Source: Planctomycetota bacterium | GTDB taxonomy: Bacteria > Planctomycetota > Phycisphaerae > Tepidisphaerales > Tepidisphaeraceae | Reading direction: 5' to 3' | Length of the DNA: 40,787 nucleotides | Assembly (NCBI GenBank): GCA_039182125.1 | Contig: JBCDCH010000033.1 | Coordinates: 1 to 40,787, forward strand | In this document: positions 25,267 through 34,533 of the stretch, piece by piece | Layout: every line of letters begins with the position of its first letter | Numbering within the stretch: the stretch's first letter is position 1 | Program-made: the position numbers and the translations under genes | Notes under the pieces: model-generated | The model's input: the letters and a program-made list of their open reading frames with translations, nothing else | Databases searched by the model: none | Told to the model about the DNA's origin: nothing

Positions 25267-26418
25267 TTGCCCGCGTTCGACCTCATCCTCGCTGCTTTCG
25301 TCTTCGCCTTCGGGGCGTGCATTGGGTCGTTTTTGAATGTCGTCGTTTACCGGCTGCCGGTGGGGAAGTCGCTCGGTGGGTTTTCGCATTGTCCGAGTTG
25401 TGATCATCGGCTCGGGCCGCTCGATAACATCCCGATCCTCGGTTGGCCGTCGCTCGGTGGGAAGTGCCGGTATTGCAAGACGCCGTTCAGTGTGCGGTAT
25501 CCGTTGGTCGAGCTCATCACGGCGCTGCTGTTTCTCGGGTACTGGCTGGCGTTGACGCGGTTCGGACTGGGGCCGGCGTTGTGCGAGGTGGTGGTTGATC
25601 CGATCCGTGGGAACACGACAGCTTTCACGACGCTCGGCGATGTGCCGCTCGAAGCCGCCTGGCCGATCCTCGTGATGGTGCTGTTGCTCGTCGCGGTGCT
25701 GCTCGCGGCGTCGTTGATTGACGCGGAGCACTTCATCATCCCGCTGGAGCTGCCGTACTTCGTCGGTGTCGTCGGGCTGCTGGTGCATGTGTTGGCCGAC
25801 TCGGCGGACCTGCCGGGGAATCTGCTGATCGACGGCGTTTGGGCCAACGCCGCGTTCGGCGGGACGGTCGGGCTGCTGGTGTCGATCGCCTTGCTGAAAG
25901 CGGGTGTGTTCAAGGTGAGTTTCGCGGACGATGCTCCGCCGATCGAGGTGGGCGGTGACGACGCGCCCGAGCCGTGGCCGGCGTCGAAGGTGCGTGCGGA
26001 GATCCGCCACGAGATCGTGTTCCTGCTGCCGCCGATCCTCGCGGCGACGGTCGGCTACTTCCTGCCAAGCTTCGATCTGCCGACGTGGGCCCAAGCATTC
26101 GCCGGCGTCCTGCTCGGCGCCCTCGCCGGCGGCGGGGTCGTCTGGGTCATCCGCATCCTCGGCAGCTACGGCTTCGGCAAGGAGGCGATGGGCTTGGGCG
26201 ACGTGCATCTGATGGTCGGCGTGGGGGCGTGTTTGGGCTGGTGGCCGACGGTTGTGGCGTTTTTCCTCGCGCCGTTCTTCGCGCTCCCGTTGACCGGGGC
26301 GGTCTGGCTTTTCACGGGCAAACGCCATCTGCCGTTCGGCCCGTACCTCGCGGCCGGCACGGCGGCGGTGATCCTGCTTTGGCAGCCGATCGGGCAATAT
26401 CTGATGGTGCTCTGCTAG
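25267..26418 (+). CDS. pilD: Prepilin peptidase (type IV leader peptidase/N-methyltransferase)
   Basis: A 383-residue membrane aspartyl protease that cleaves and methylates type IV pilin-like or type II secretion pseudopilin precursors. The N-terminal domain has GSFLNVVVYRLP and four zinc-type cysteines (42, 45, 67, 70; CPSC and CRYC). The catalytic aspartates are Asp152 in SLIDAEHFIIP and Asp312 in GLGDVHLM. Several membrane helices follow, as usual. It is about 100 residues longer than typical members because of an insertion at about 205-270 carrying an acidic loop (SFADDAPPIEVGGDDAPEPWP) and an extra helix. The start is TTG at 25267. Confidence 0.93.
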   Translation: MPAFDLILAAFVFAFGACIGSFLNVVVYRLPVGKSLGGFSHCPSCDHRLGPLDNIPILGWPSLGGKCRYCKTPFSVRYPLVELITALLFLGYWLALTRFGLGPALCEVVVDPIRGNTTAFTTLGDVPLEAAWPILVMVLLLVAVLLAASLIDAEHFIIPLELPYFVGVVGLLVHVLADSADLPGNLLIDGVWANAAFGGTVGLLVSIALLKAGVFKVSFADDAPPIEVGGDDAPEPWPASKVRAEIRHEIVFLLPPILAATVGYFLPSFDLPTWAQAFAGVLLGALAGGGVVWVIRILGSYGFGKEAMGLGDVHLMVGVGACLGWWPTVVAFFLAPFFALPLTGAVWLFTGKRHLPFGPYLAAGTAAVILLWQPIGQYLMVLC

Positions 26419-26440
26419 GCATGGTCGTTACGATTCGCCC

Positions 26441-28894
26441 GTGCTGATCGTTTTGCTGCTCACGGGTCTGTTCGGAACGACGCCGCTCGACGGCCTGGGC
26501 CATCCGCAGCCGTCGGTGCGGGAGTCGGCGACGCAAGCGTTGTGGGCTGCCGGCCCCGAAGCCGAGGTGTGGCTGGAGCGGGGGCTCGATGACCCGCGTC
26601 CGGAAGTTCGTCGCCGGGCGCGTCACATCCGTTTCATGTTAGATCATGGCCTGACGCCCGACATGCCCCCGCCGCTGCTGGAGTCGGCGAGTGCGTTCTT
26701 CGCAATTCCACCGGGCATGATCAACGAGCGCCAGCGGGCCGCCCGCCGCCTCGTGGACGTGCCCGGCGGTGCGACGGTGCTTGCCGCGTCGGTGGTCGAG
26801 GGCCAAGACCTCGCGCTCGCAATGTTGTTGGAAGACGACATTCCGAACGCCACGCTACGGATGCTCAAGCGGGGAGATCACGATTCGGCCTTCGCGTTGC
26901 TCGAACTTATCAGTGAGGTCAAACCGGCAAAGGCCTCGTCCGCCATGGCGGTGCTCTGCACGGAGACGGGCAAACCCGTCCCGCCGCGATTCGTGTCGGC
27001 CGTTGCCAAGCAGCACCTGCTCACGTTCGAGGCCGGCGATGATCCGGAACCGCTCCGCCGCACCGCTCGCAAACTCGCCACCGATCCCGAGAAGTTCCCG
27101 CTGACGTTCATGCTGCGCTACCGGGTCGGTGACGCGGCTCTGGCGTTGGACGTGTTGCCGTTCCCGTACAACCGACTGCTGGCGGTGCACGATGCCGATC
27201 GGCGGGGCGACGCGGACGACTTCGATCGGGCGGTGGCCGACATGGTCGCCGGGCTGAACCGCGGTCTCCGAGCGAACGATGCGGCCGACGCGCTGTTTCT
27301 CGGGGGCCGGATTGAAGAAGCCTTCGCGATGCAGGAGCCGAACATCGCGTACGAGCTTGGCTTGTTGCGACAACGTGGCGATGTGCGGGGCTTACGCGAA
27401 GCGCTGGTTCGCGCACGGAACCAGGTCGGCCTCACGGCACGCGGTGGGGACGAGTTGCAACTCGCCTGGGCGGCGTTGAGGACGTCCGACGCGCTCGATG
27501 ACACGGACCAGGCCCGACGATGGCTTGCCGCGATCGGCAACGGCGGTGCGCGTCCTCGGCCGAACGCAACGTTCCTCGGCGACATGAGCGAGGACACCGA
27601 GCGATTCCTGTTTTGGTTGTACGAGATCCAGCCGGAACGGGCCGTCGAACTGCTCGAGTCGTTGCATGTTCCTGAATCACGCATGGCTGCCGCAGCCGAA
27701 ATGATGAGTCGACTTTCGCCGTTGGCGGTTCATGGGGCGGCGTACTGGATGGCGTTCGAGGACGACATGCCGATCTCGACGCGGCTCGAACTGCTCGAGG
27801 CCGTGGTGTTGGGGACCGCGCCGCCTGATGTTGTCTCGGCGGTGGCGGACGCGCTGGCGCCGGGCATTGCGAAGCTCGCGTTGCTGGATGCGTACGAACG
27901 TCACGATCAAGCGTTGGCGTCGGCCGAGCAGTGGGCCGAGGCGGAGCCGGGGAACGCCGAGGCGTTGCTCGCGCTGTCCGGCCACCAAGATGGCGCTGCA
28001 GCAGTCGGCACGTTGGAGCGTGCGTTTGTCGCGGCGCAGGATGCCGACCTCGCGGCGGCGATCGCTTTTGAGTTGGCCCGGCGGAGCGCCGAGCCGGAGA
28101 AGTGGGAGGCGTTCGTGCGGCTGCTCCCGCTCGGTGAGCCGGGGCCGGCGCTAAGGGCGGCGGCCGGCGATGTCGGCCCCGAAGCGTTGCTGGAACTGCT
28201 CGGTCCGGCGCGACGCATGGCAGTGCCGTTCGAGTACGCGTCCTATGACATTCTCAACGCCTACGCCGACGCGGCGGACGAAGCTGGGGCACACGCCGAG
28301 GCGGCCGCGACCTACGACGACATGGCGATTTACCTGCATGTCCCGACCGTCCGGTTTACCCGTATCGAAGGGTTCATCAGCCTCTACCAGGAGCGCCGAA
28401 CACAGGCGGCACTGGCCAAGTGGGAAGCCGGCGACATCGACGCCGCATTGCCGTTGGCAGTCGAGGCGGTTCGTGTGCCCGGTGGTGCCGTGGACGTGAC
28501 GATTTTCTGGTTACGCAAGTTCGACGAGGCCGGGCTGGGTGATTTGGCCGACGAGGTTTACGCCGAGCAGATGGGGCCGATGCGTGGCTGGTTGGAGCAG
28601 ATGCCCGACGAGCCATTAATCGGCAACCGCGCCGCATGGTTGTCGGGATCGGTCGATCGTAGCCTCGACGACGCGCTCGACTGGGCCATGGCGGCCCATC
28701 GTGCGTCCCCAGACTCGACGAGCATCCGCGACACGGTCGCCGAGGTGTTGGTCCGCCGCGGGGAATGGCGTGCGGGGTTGGACATCTTCGAGCAAATCGT
28801 CGCCGAGGAGCCGTTCGTTGGGCAACATCGGGTTCGGCTCGACGAGGCGCGGGCGGTGGTGGTGACACGGATCATGCGGATGCTGCCGGGCTGA
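26441..28894 (+). CDS. Large exported alpha-helical (HEAT/TPR-like) protein
   Basis: An 817-residue protein with a short hydrophobic N-terminus (LIVLLLTGLFG) that should direct export. Residues 20-65 look like HEAT-type helical pairs (HPQPSVRESATQALWAAG, DDPRPEVRRRARHIRFML); the rest is Ala/Leu/Glu-rich helix pairs, some TPR-like (AGAHAEAAATYDDMAIYLHV, GEWRAGLDIFEQIVAEEPF). No catalytic motif is seen. The start is GTG at 26441. It is followed 17 bp later by a permease gene and then an NHL lipoprotein in one direction, so it is probably part of an envelope system. Function unknown. Confidence 0.8.
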   Translation: MLIVLLLTGLFGTTPLDGLGHPQPSVRESATQALWAAGPEAEVWLERGLDDPRPEVRRRARHIRFMLDHGLTPDMPPPLLESASAFFAIPPGMINERQRAARRLVDVPGGATVLAASVVEGQDLALAMLLEDDIPNATLRMLKRGDHDSAFALLELISEVKPAKASSAMAVLCTETGKPVPPRFVSAVAKQHLLTFEAGDDPEPLRRTARKLATDPEKFPLTFMLRYRVGDAALALDVLPFPYNRLLAVHDADRRGDADDFDRAVADMVAGLNRGLRANDAADALFLGGRIEEAFAMQEPNIAYELGLLRQRGDVRGLREALVRARNQVGLTARGGDELQLAWAALRTSDALDDTDQARRWLAAIGNGGARPRPNATFLGDMSEDTERFLFWLYEIQPERAVELLESLHVPESRMAAAAEMMSRLSPLAVHGAAYWMAFEDDMPISTRLELLEAVVLGTAPPDVVSAVADALAPGIAKLALLDAYERHDQALASAEQWAEAEPGNAEALLALSGHQDGAAAVGTLERAFVAAQDADLAAAIAFELARRSAEPEKWEAFVRLLPLGEPGPALRAAAGDVGPEALLELLGPARRMAVPFEYASYDILNAYADAADEAGAHAEAAATYDDMAIYLHVPTVRFTRIEGFISLYQERRTQAALAKWEAGDIDAALPLAVEAVRVPGGAVDVTIFWLRKFDEAGLGDLADEVYAEQMGPMRGWLEQMPDEPLIGNRAAWLSGSVDRSLDDALDWAMAAHRASPDSTSIRDTVAEVLVRRGEWRAGLDIFEQIVAEEPFVGQHRVRLDEARAVVVTRIMRMLPG

Positions 28895-28911
28895 CGCGAT
28901 AGGCTGCGGGC

Positions 28912-30405
28912 GTGTTCGTGCGTGGGATGCTGGCGCTGCGGTGGTTGATCGTCGGTCTGTGCTGCGCGGTGCCGATTGGTTGGGCGCTGGCGTTGTTGAT
29001 AATGGAGCCGGCGACACTGTGCGAGGCATGGCCGACGGGCGGGCGGGGAGAGGTGTTGTTACGGACGCTCGGTGTCAACGGGACGGCGGCGTTGATCGCG
29101 GTCGGGATTGCGACGTTGGTTTTTCCGACGATGCATCGGCGTGTCGGGATCGTCGCGGCCGCGGTGGCGCTGGCCATGCCCGGCCTGGCCTGGGCGTATG
29201 CCGGAGCGGAGTTTTTGCGTTGGGTCGGGCCGTTCGCGCCGCAGTCTTGGCCGGACGTGGCTCGGGGGATCGTGTCGTTAGGTCTGTGGTTGTGGCCCGT
29301 GCCGGCGGTGCTGATGTCGGTGGCGCACGCGCGGACCGACCGTGCGGTGTTGGACGCGGCGGCGCTCGATGGCGGGCGGTGGCGTGTGTCGGCGCGGCTG
29401 CTCCTGCCTGCCGCGATCGCGGGCGGAGCGGCTGCGTTCGCACTAGCCACCGGCACCTTCGCCGTTTGGGACGCCTCGGGCATTCGCGTGACGTCCACCG
29501 TCGTCCGCACCGTCTTTGACACCGGCACGTTCGTCGAAGGCGTCGCGGTGGGGCAGAGCAGCGGCAACGCACGGGCGGCCTCGGCGATCGCAACGCTGCT
29601 ACCGACGGTGTTGGCGACTTTGATCGCCGCCGGCTTGGCGGTGCTTTGGGGGCGTGTGACGAGCACCGAAGTCACCGAACCCGAGCCAGGACGAGGACGC
29701 TGGCGGTGGCCGATCGTTGTCGGGCTCGCGTTGTTTCCCGTCACGGTGTTGATGTGCAACTTGCCGACGCTGGTGTTTGATCCGCGGCCGTACCTTGCGG
29801 CACTTTTTCACGGCGTCGGCGTCGCCGTTGTCGTCGGGTTGGTTTCCGCGTGTCTCGGTGTCACCGCGCTCGTTTCGCGTGGCACGGGCGCGCTGGTGTT
29901 GGCCGTCGGGGCGTTTCTGCTTGGCGGGCAATGGCTGGCAATCGCTTGGATTCGCCTGCTGAACCAGCCGATACCCGGGCCGTTGCTGGCGTTGACCGAC
30001 TGGATCTACGGCGGCGACGCGGTGGTGGTCTTGGCGCATTCGGGACGGTTCGCATGGATCGGTCTGGCCGCGGCGTGGCTGGCATGGACGCCGGGGATGC
30101 GGGCGTTGCAGGCGCAGGCGGGTGTCGATGGCGCGACACCGTGGCAGACCCTGCGACACGTCACCCTGCCGCTCCACGCCACGACCCTGATTGCCGCTGC
30201 CGCGGGCGCGGCGGCGTTGTCGCTCGGCGAGATTCAGGCGACGGTGCTGCTCGTGCCCGATACGCTTCCGCCGCGGATGGCGACCTGGCTGCATATCGCT
30301 GACGACCGTGCGATGACCGAGGCGTCGGTCGTGCTCGCGGTGTCGGTGGGAATGCTCGCCCTGATTGCCGGCGGGATTCATTCGCTACCTCGGCGCCGGA
30401 CGTGA
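28912..30405 (+). CDS. Fused ABC transporter permease (two-module, iron(III)-type)
   Basis: A 497-residue protein with about 11-12 hydrophobic helices and two permease halves. Each half carries an EAA-loop-like segment: DAAALDGGRWRVSARLLLPAAIAGG in the first and AGVDGATPWQTLRHVTLPLHATT in the second, where the ATPase coupling helix docks. Duplicated permeases of this type occur in FbpB/iron(III) and related importers. No ATPase or substrate-binding protein is present in the window, so the substrate is unknown. The start is GTG at 28912; the stop abuts the ATG of the NHL lipoprotein. Confidence 0.82.
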   Translation: MFVRGMLALRWLIVGLCCAVPIGWALALLIMEPATLCEAWPTGGRGEVLLRTLGVNGTAALIAVGIATLVFPTMHRRVGIVAAAVALAMPGLAWAYAGAEFLRWVGPFAPQSWPDVARGIVSLGLWLWPVPAVLMSVAHARTDRAVLDAAALDGGRWRVSARLLLPAAIAGGAAAFALATGTFAVWDASGIRVTSTVVRTVFDTGTFVEGVAVGQSSGNARAASAIATLLPTVLATLIAAGLAVLWGRVTSTEVTEPEPGRGRWRWPIVVGLALFPVTVLMCNLPTLVFDPRPYLAALFHGVGVAVVVGLVSACLGVTALVSRGTGALVLAVGAFLLGGQWLAIAWIRLLNQPIPGPLLALTDWIYGGDAVVVLAHSGRFAWIGLAAAWLAWTPGMRALQAQAGVDGATPWQTLRHVTLPLHATTLIAAAAGAAALSLGEIQATVLLVPDTLPPRMATWLHIADDRAMTEASVVLAVSVGMLALIAGGIHSLPRRRT

Positions 30406-31311
30406 ATGATGGGGAACGTGCATCGATGGTTGTTCATCCTGGTTTTGCTTGTCGCGCTCGGCTGTGACGGCGATAAACCCGAGGCGGTCTGGCTCGAACG
30501 CGGCCGAGGGCTCGGGCAGGTGGTGTATCCGCGGGCCATCACGTTCGACCCGGTGACCGGCGGCTTTTACGTCGTCGATCGCACCGCCCACATCCAGCGG
30601 CTCGACGCCGACGGCAACGCCGTGGTCGATTGGCAGATGCCCGAATGGAACGCCGGTAAGCCCGTGGGTCTGAGCGTCGGGCCGGACGGAAATCTCTGGG
30701 TGCCGGACACGCACTACAGCCGGGTGGTGATTTACAGCCCCGAGGGCGAGGAGTTGCGTCGGTTCGGCGCGAACGGCTACGAGCCCGGTCAGTACCTGTT
30801 GCCGACGGACATCGCGTTCGACGAGGCGGGCAACGCATACGTCGCCGAGTATGGCGGCAATGACCGCATCACCGTTCTCGATCCTGATGGCAACGTGCTT
30901 CGGATCATCGGTTCGCGCGGCACAGACGATGGTCAGTTCCTTCGGCCGCAGTCGATCCTGATTGTCGGTGATGAGTTGTTCGTTGCTGATGCGATCAACC
31001 ACCGCATCGCGGTGTTCGACCTGGCGGGCAACTTTCGCCGCAACCTTGGCAGCCAGGGCACCGGGCTTGGCGAACTGAACTTCCCTTACGGGCTCGACAT
31101 CCATCCGGACGGCGACCTGGTCGTGACCGAGTTCGGCAACAATCGTGTTCAGAAACTCGACCGCGTCACCGGCGCGAGCCGCGGCGTGTGGGGCAGTGCC
31201 GGCCGGGGTCTGGGACAACTCGCCTACCCGTGGGCCAGCGCTGTCGATGAGCAGGGTCGCGTGGTCGTCATCGACGCGGGGAACAACCGGTTGCAGGTGA
31301 TTCGGTTCTAG
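30406..31311 (+). CDS. NHL-repeat lipoprotein
   Basis: A 301-residue protein with a signal peptide and lipobox (LLVALGCDGD), then about six NHL-type beta-propeller blades: YPRAITFDPVTGGFYVVDR, PVGLSVGPDGNLWVPDTHYSRVVIYS, LPTDIAFDEAGNAYVAEYGGNDRITVLD, and so on to SAVDEQGRVVVIDAGNNRLQVI. Such propellers bind ligands or partners at the cell surface or in the periplasm. Its ATG directly follows the permease stop, so the two are translationally coupled and may act together. Confidence 0.9.
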   Translation: MMGNVHRWLFILVLLVALGCDGDKPEAVWLERGRGLGQVVYPRAITFDPVTGGFYVVDRTAHIQRLDADGNAVVDWQMPEWNAGKPVGLSVGPDGNLWVPDTHYSRVVIYSPEGEELRRFGANGYEPGQYLLPTDIAFDEAGNAYVAEYGGNDRITVLDPDGNVLRIIGSRGTDDGQFLRPQSILIVGDELFVADAINHRIAVFDLAGNFRRNLGSQGTGLGELNFPYGLDIHPDGDLVVTEFGNNRVQKLDRVTGASRGVWGSAGRGLGQLAYPWASAVDEQGRVVVIDAGNNRLQVIRF

Positions 31312-31321
31312 CAGCCCTTGC

Positions 31322-31338
31322 GTGAAACAACGTTTCAC
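31322..31338. promoter_or_regulatory. Operator-like palindrome upstream of xylA
   Basis: GTGAAAC-AAC-GTTTCAC is a perfect 7+7 inverted repeat, 14 nt before the xylA start codon and 10 nt after the NHL gene stop. The AAAC...GTTT core is like LacI-family operator half-sites, which would suit sugar-responsive repression. No regulator gene is adjacent. Confidence 0.5.
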
Positions 31339-31352
31339 CCAAACTGGCCCGC

Positions 31353-32537
31353 ATGGCCAAGACCAACCAAGACGCGCTCGCTCCGACGAAAGACCAAAAG
31401 TTCACCTTCGGCCTCTGGACCGTCGGCAACCCCGGGGCCGACCCGTTCGGCGGACCGACGCGTGAGAAGCTCGAGCCGTGGCAGATCGTCAATCTGCTCG
31501 GCGAATGCGAAGGCGTCTTCGGCGTCAACTTCCACGACAACGATCTCATCCCCATCGACGCCACGCCGGAGCAAGCCAAGGCGATTAAGAAGGACTTCAA
31601 GAAGGCGTTGCGTGACAATGGCCTGAAGGTGCCGATGGCGACGACGAACCTGTTCAGCGATCCGGTGTTCAAGGACGGCGCGTTCACCAGCAACAACGCC
31701 AGGATTCGTGCGTATGCCGTGCAGAAGACGATGGCGGCGATGGACTTGGGCAAGGAGTTCGGTGCAAAGACGTACGTCTTCTGGGGCGGCCGCGAGGGCG
31801 CGGAGACGGACAGTGCCAAGAACCCGGTCGACGCGATCAAGCGATTCCGCGAGTGCATCGACTACCTGTGTGATTACTCGAAGGACCAGCGATACGGCTA
31901 CAAGTTCGCGTTCGAAGCCAAGCCGAATGAGCCGCGTGGCCACATCTACTTCGCCGTCACCGGCAGCTACCTCGCGCTGATCCCCACGCTCAAGCATCCC
32001 GAGATGTGCGGCGTCAACCCCGAGGTCGCCCACGAGCACATGGCCGGGCTCAACTTCGTCCACCACGTCGCCCAGGCCATCGAGCAGAAGAAGCTCTTCC
32101 ACATCGACCTCAACGACCAGGAGTTCGGCCGCTACGACCAGGACTTCCGCTTCGGCAGCGTCAACTACAAGCACGCCTTCCACCTGGTCAAACTCCTCGA
32201 AGACCACGGCTACGACAACCCGCGCCACTTCGACAGCCACGCCTTCCGCCAGAGCGACTACGAAGATGTGAAAGCCTTCGCCAACGGCAGCATGCGGACG
32301 TACATGATCCTCAAGCAGAAAGCCGAGCGTTGGAACGCGGACAAAGAAATCCAGGGCCTGCTCAAGAAGATCAATCAGGACGACGCGGCTCTGACCAAGA
32401 TCAGCACGAAGTTCAGCAAGACCAACATGAAGAAGCTGCGCGAAGCCGACCTCGACCGTACCAAGCTTGCCAAGGCCCGGCTGCCGTATGAGCAACTCGA
32501 CCAACTCACCGCCGAGATCATCATGGGCGTGCGGTAA
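31353..32537 (+). CDS. xylA: Xylose isomerase
   Basis: A 394-residue TIM-barrel enzyme interconverting xylose and xylulose (and glucose and fructose), with two divalent metals. GLWTVGNPGADPFG is the N-terminal block, NFHDNDLIPID holds the catalytic His, KTYVFWGGREGAE, FAFEAKPNEPRGHIYF (metal Glu and Lys) and HIDLNDQEFGRYDQD (metal ligands) are all present. The features match the shorter actinobacterial-type enzymes. No xylulokinase or transporter is adjacent. It may be controlled by the palindrome just upstream. Confidence 0.97.
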   Translation: MAKTNQDALAPTKDQKFTFGLWTVGNPGADPFGGPTREKLEPWQIVNLLGECEGVFGVNFHDNDLIPIDATPEQAKAIKKDFKKALRDNGLKVPMATTNLFSDPVFKDGAFTSNNARIRAYAVQKTMAAMDLGKEFGAKTYVFWGGREGAETDSAKNPVDAIKRFRECIDYLCDYSKDQRYGYKFAFEAKPNEPRGHIYFAVTGSYLALIPTLKHPEMCGVNPEVAHEHMAGLNFVHHVAQAIEQKKLFHIDLNDQEFGRYDQDFRFGSVNYKHAFHLVKLLEDHGYDNPRHFDSHAFRQSDYEDVKAFANGSMRTYMILKQKAERWNADKEIQGLLKKINQDDAALTKISTKFSKTNMKKLREADLDRTKLAKARLPYEQLDQLTAEIIMGVR

Positions 32538-32570
32538 CGGCAACGTATCGGCGGCGTCGATACGGTTGCT

Positions 32571-34103
32571 ATGGCCACTTACCATGAAGTACTTGAAACA
32601 CGCCGCTTGCTCGCAGTGGACGCGGTGGTCGATGGGGCAACGTTTGGCATCCGCGGCACCGCAGACGCCGACATTCTCGCCCTCGTCATCACTGACAACT
32701 CCGCGACACTCAGCGAAGCCGGAGAGGTTGATCGTGTCTTCGATCTCACGGGCGTCCGACGCTATCGATTTTTCCTCGGAGATGGTGATGACCAGTTCGA
32801 CTTGCAGTTCGAGTTGACGACGCTCAAGTTAGGAGAACGGCTTACGCTTTACGGTGGGGCCGGCAACGACAACGTTTCCATTGCGAACACCGGAGGCGCT
32901 CTGGGCGGGTATCGCTTGTACGGCGAAGCTGGAGACGACAACTTCGGCGTTGCTTCAACCTTCCCGTCGTTCAATGTCGGCGCGACAATCTACGGTGGCG
33001 ACGGCGATGACTTTATCGTTGGCGGCAGTGGTCGCGATCTGCTTTCTGGTGACGATGGTAACGATGAGCTCTACGGCTTTTCCGCCCGTGATGTCCTGCT
33101 GGGCGGTGCCGGCGAAGACGAACTCTACGGTGGTTCGTTCGATTCCGACGTCCTCGATGGTGGCCCGGGGGCTGACAAACTTCGCGGCGGCAAAGGCCCA
33201 TTGAATGTCTTCAGCCCGATCGATTTACAGGATGCAATCGATAGCGACTTCGATCCACAGTTTGACCGCTTGTTCGCCGACCCCGACGCCGACGATGTCA
33301 ATAGCGACGAGCCGCGTGAATCGGTCATGCTGATACGCGATGGCATTGTGACGGTGGTTGGATCGGACGGTTCCCGCTTGAATCCTGCAAGCGCGAGCGA
33401 CCAGCTGACCATTCTTGCTTCTGGCAACACGCTCAAGATCAGCACTGCGAATCGAGTGCTCGGGGAACCGCTACTGGGGGACCTAACGGGTTTGCGCGTT
33501 TTCCTCAACGAAGGTGACGACGTACTGGGCTTACGAAATCTCCCGCCGGGCTTGCCGACTACGGTTTACGGCGGCGGAGGCAACGACGCTATCTCCTCCT
33601 TCAACGACGCGAGCACGCCCGGTGGGATTATCGGTGGGCCGGTTGTCCGGTTCTACGGCGAGTCCGGGGATGACACCTTCACCAGCAGTGATCGCTCGGG
33701 TAGGAAGTACCTCTACGGTGGTTCCGGTGACGACACGCTCTCGGGTGGGAGCGATGACGACTACATCAGCGGCGGCAACGGGAAAGATGATCTGGCCGGT
33801 CGGGATGGGGCAGATGTGCTACTCGGTGGGAACGACCTGGATCGCATCGACGGTGGCAAGGGTGCTGAGTTTTCTCCCTCGACCGGAAGACCAGATACAC
33901 TCCGTGGTGGTGGGGGCGCGGATGTGCTCAACGGTTGGGGCGGCGTTGACGTCATCTTTGGCGATAGTGGCCCAGACCTCTTCGCGGGATACGAGGTCAA
34001 TGGCAACATCGGCGCACCATCGGAGGTGCCGCAGGTTGACCCGACAGGCGAAGTCCCCGGACAGGTTCAGGACTACGACCCGCGCGAAGACCTGCTTTCG
34101 TGA
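32571..34103 (+). CDS. RTX-repeat calcium-binding surface protein with LEPR-like N-terminal motif
   Basis: A 510-residue protein. The start EVLETRRLLAVDAVVDG resembles the LEPR-XLL-type N-terminal motif of large planctomycete secreted proteins. Two blocks of RTX nonapeptides (GGxGxDxLx) follow: about 95-215 (GGAGNDNVS, GGDGDDFIVGGSGRDLLSGDDGNDELYG) and about 335-480 (GGSGDDTLSGGSDDDYISGGNGKDDLAG, GGGGADVLNGWGGVDVIFGDSG), separated by a non-repeat segment. RTX repeats fold on binding calcium outside the cell. No type I secretion genes are nearby. It ends 1 bp from a convergent RTX fragment. Confidence 0.85.
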   Translation: MATYHEVLETRRLLAVDAVVDGATFGIRGTADADILALVITDNSATLSEAGEVDRVFDLTGVRRYRFFLGDGDDQFDLQFELTTLKLGERLTLYGGAGNDNVSIANTGGALGGYRLYGEAGDDNFGVASTFPSFNVGATIYGGDGDDFIVGGSGRDLLSGDDGNDELYGFSARDVLLGGAGEDELYGGSFDSDVLDGGPGADKLRGGKGPLNVFSPIDLQDAIDSDFDPQFDRLFADPDADDVNSDEPRESVMLIRDGIVTVVGSDGSRLNPASASDQLTILASGNTLKISTANRVLGEPLLGDLTGLRVFLNEGDDVLGLRNLPPGLPTTVYGGGGNDAISSFNDASTPGGIIGGPVVRFYGESGDDTFTSSDRSGRKYLYGGSGDDTLSGGSDDDYISGGNGKDDLAGRDGADVLLGGNDLDRIDGGKGAEFSPSTGRPDTLRGGGGADVLNGWGGVDVIFGDSGPDLFAGYEVNGNIGAPSEVPQVDPTGEVPGQVQDYDPREDLLS

Positions 34104-34104
34104 T

Positions 34105-34359
34105 TCACACCAACTCCTCGATGTCCGACACCACCGCGTCGTCGTCGGTGCCGGTCCAGCCGCAGAGGTAGTCTCGGCTGTTGCCACCGAGGAGGGTGTC
34201 GTCGTCCTCGTCGCCGCAGAGTTTGTCATTGGGGTTGCCGCCGATGAGCAGGTCGTTGCCTGTGTGGCCGCGGACGTCGTCGAGGTTGGAAACGACACCC
34301 TCAGCGTCGGCGCTGGCCGAGAACAACTTACCAACGGCACCGACACGGCCGATGCCCAT
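34105..34359 (-). pseudogene. Fragment of an RTX-repeat protein
   Basis: 84 residues on the minus strand with clear RTX repeats (GHTGNDLLIGGNPNDKLCGDEDDDTLLGGNSRDYLCGWTG) and an acidic C-terminus like those that close RTX proteins. There is no LEPR-like N-terminus or further repeats upstream of 34359, so it looks like the C-terminal remnant of a longer gene. Cysteines within the repeats are unusual. It faces the intact RTX gene with 1 bp between the stops, and mqnC begins 174 bp behind it. A short functional ORF cannot be excluded. Confidence 0.65.
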
Positions 34360-34533
34360 GATTTGTCACGAACGCTGCAAAGCGCGTCGAGGTTTCGCCA
34401 TCACCGAAGCTTCCCGCAACCAGTTGGTTTGACCGGGCACATGGCGAGGCGACTCCCGGCCATCTGTCACATCCGGCGAAACTTGATACCCCGCGCGGAT
34501 TCTGGCGCGAGTGAAACGTACACTTCAGGTCCG

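Noticed and set aside
33514-34533. Upstream extension of the mqnC frame
   Set aside because: The extra 340 residues are an out-of-frame reading of the RTX gene; MqnC similarity starts at 34534.
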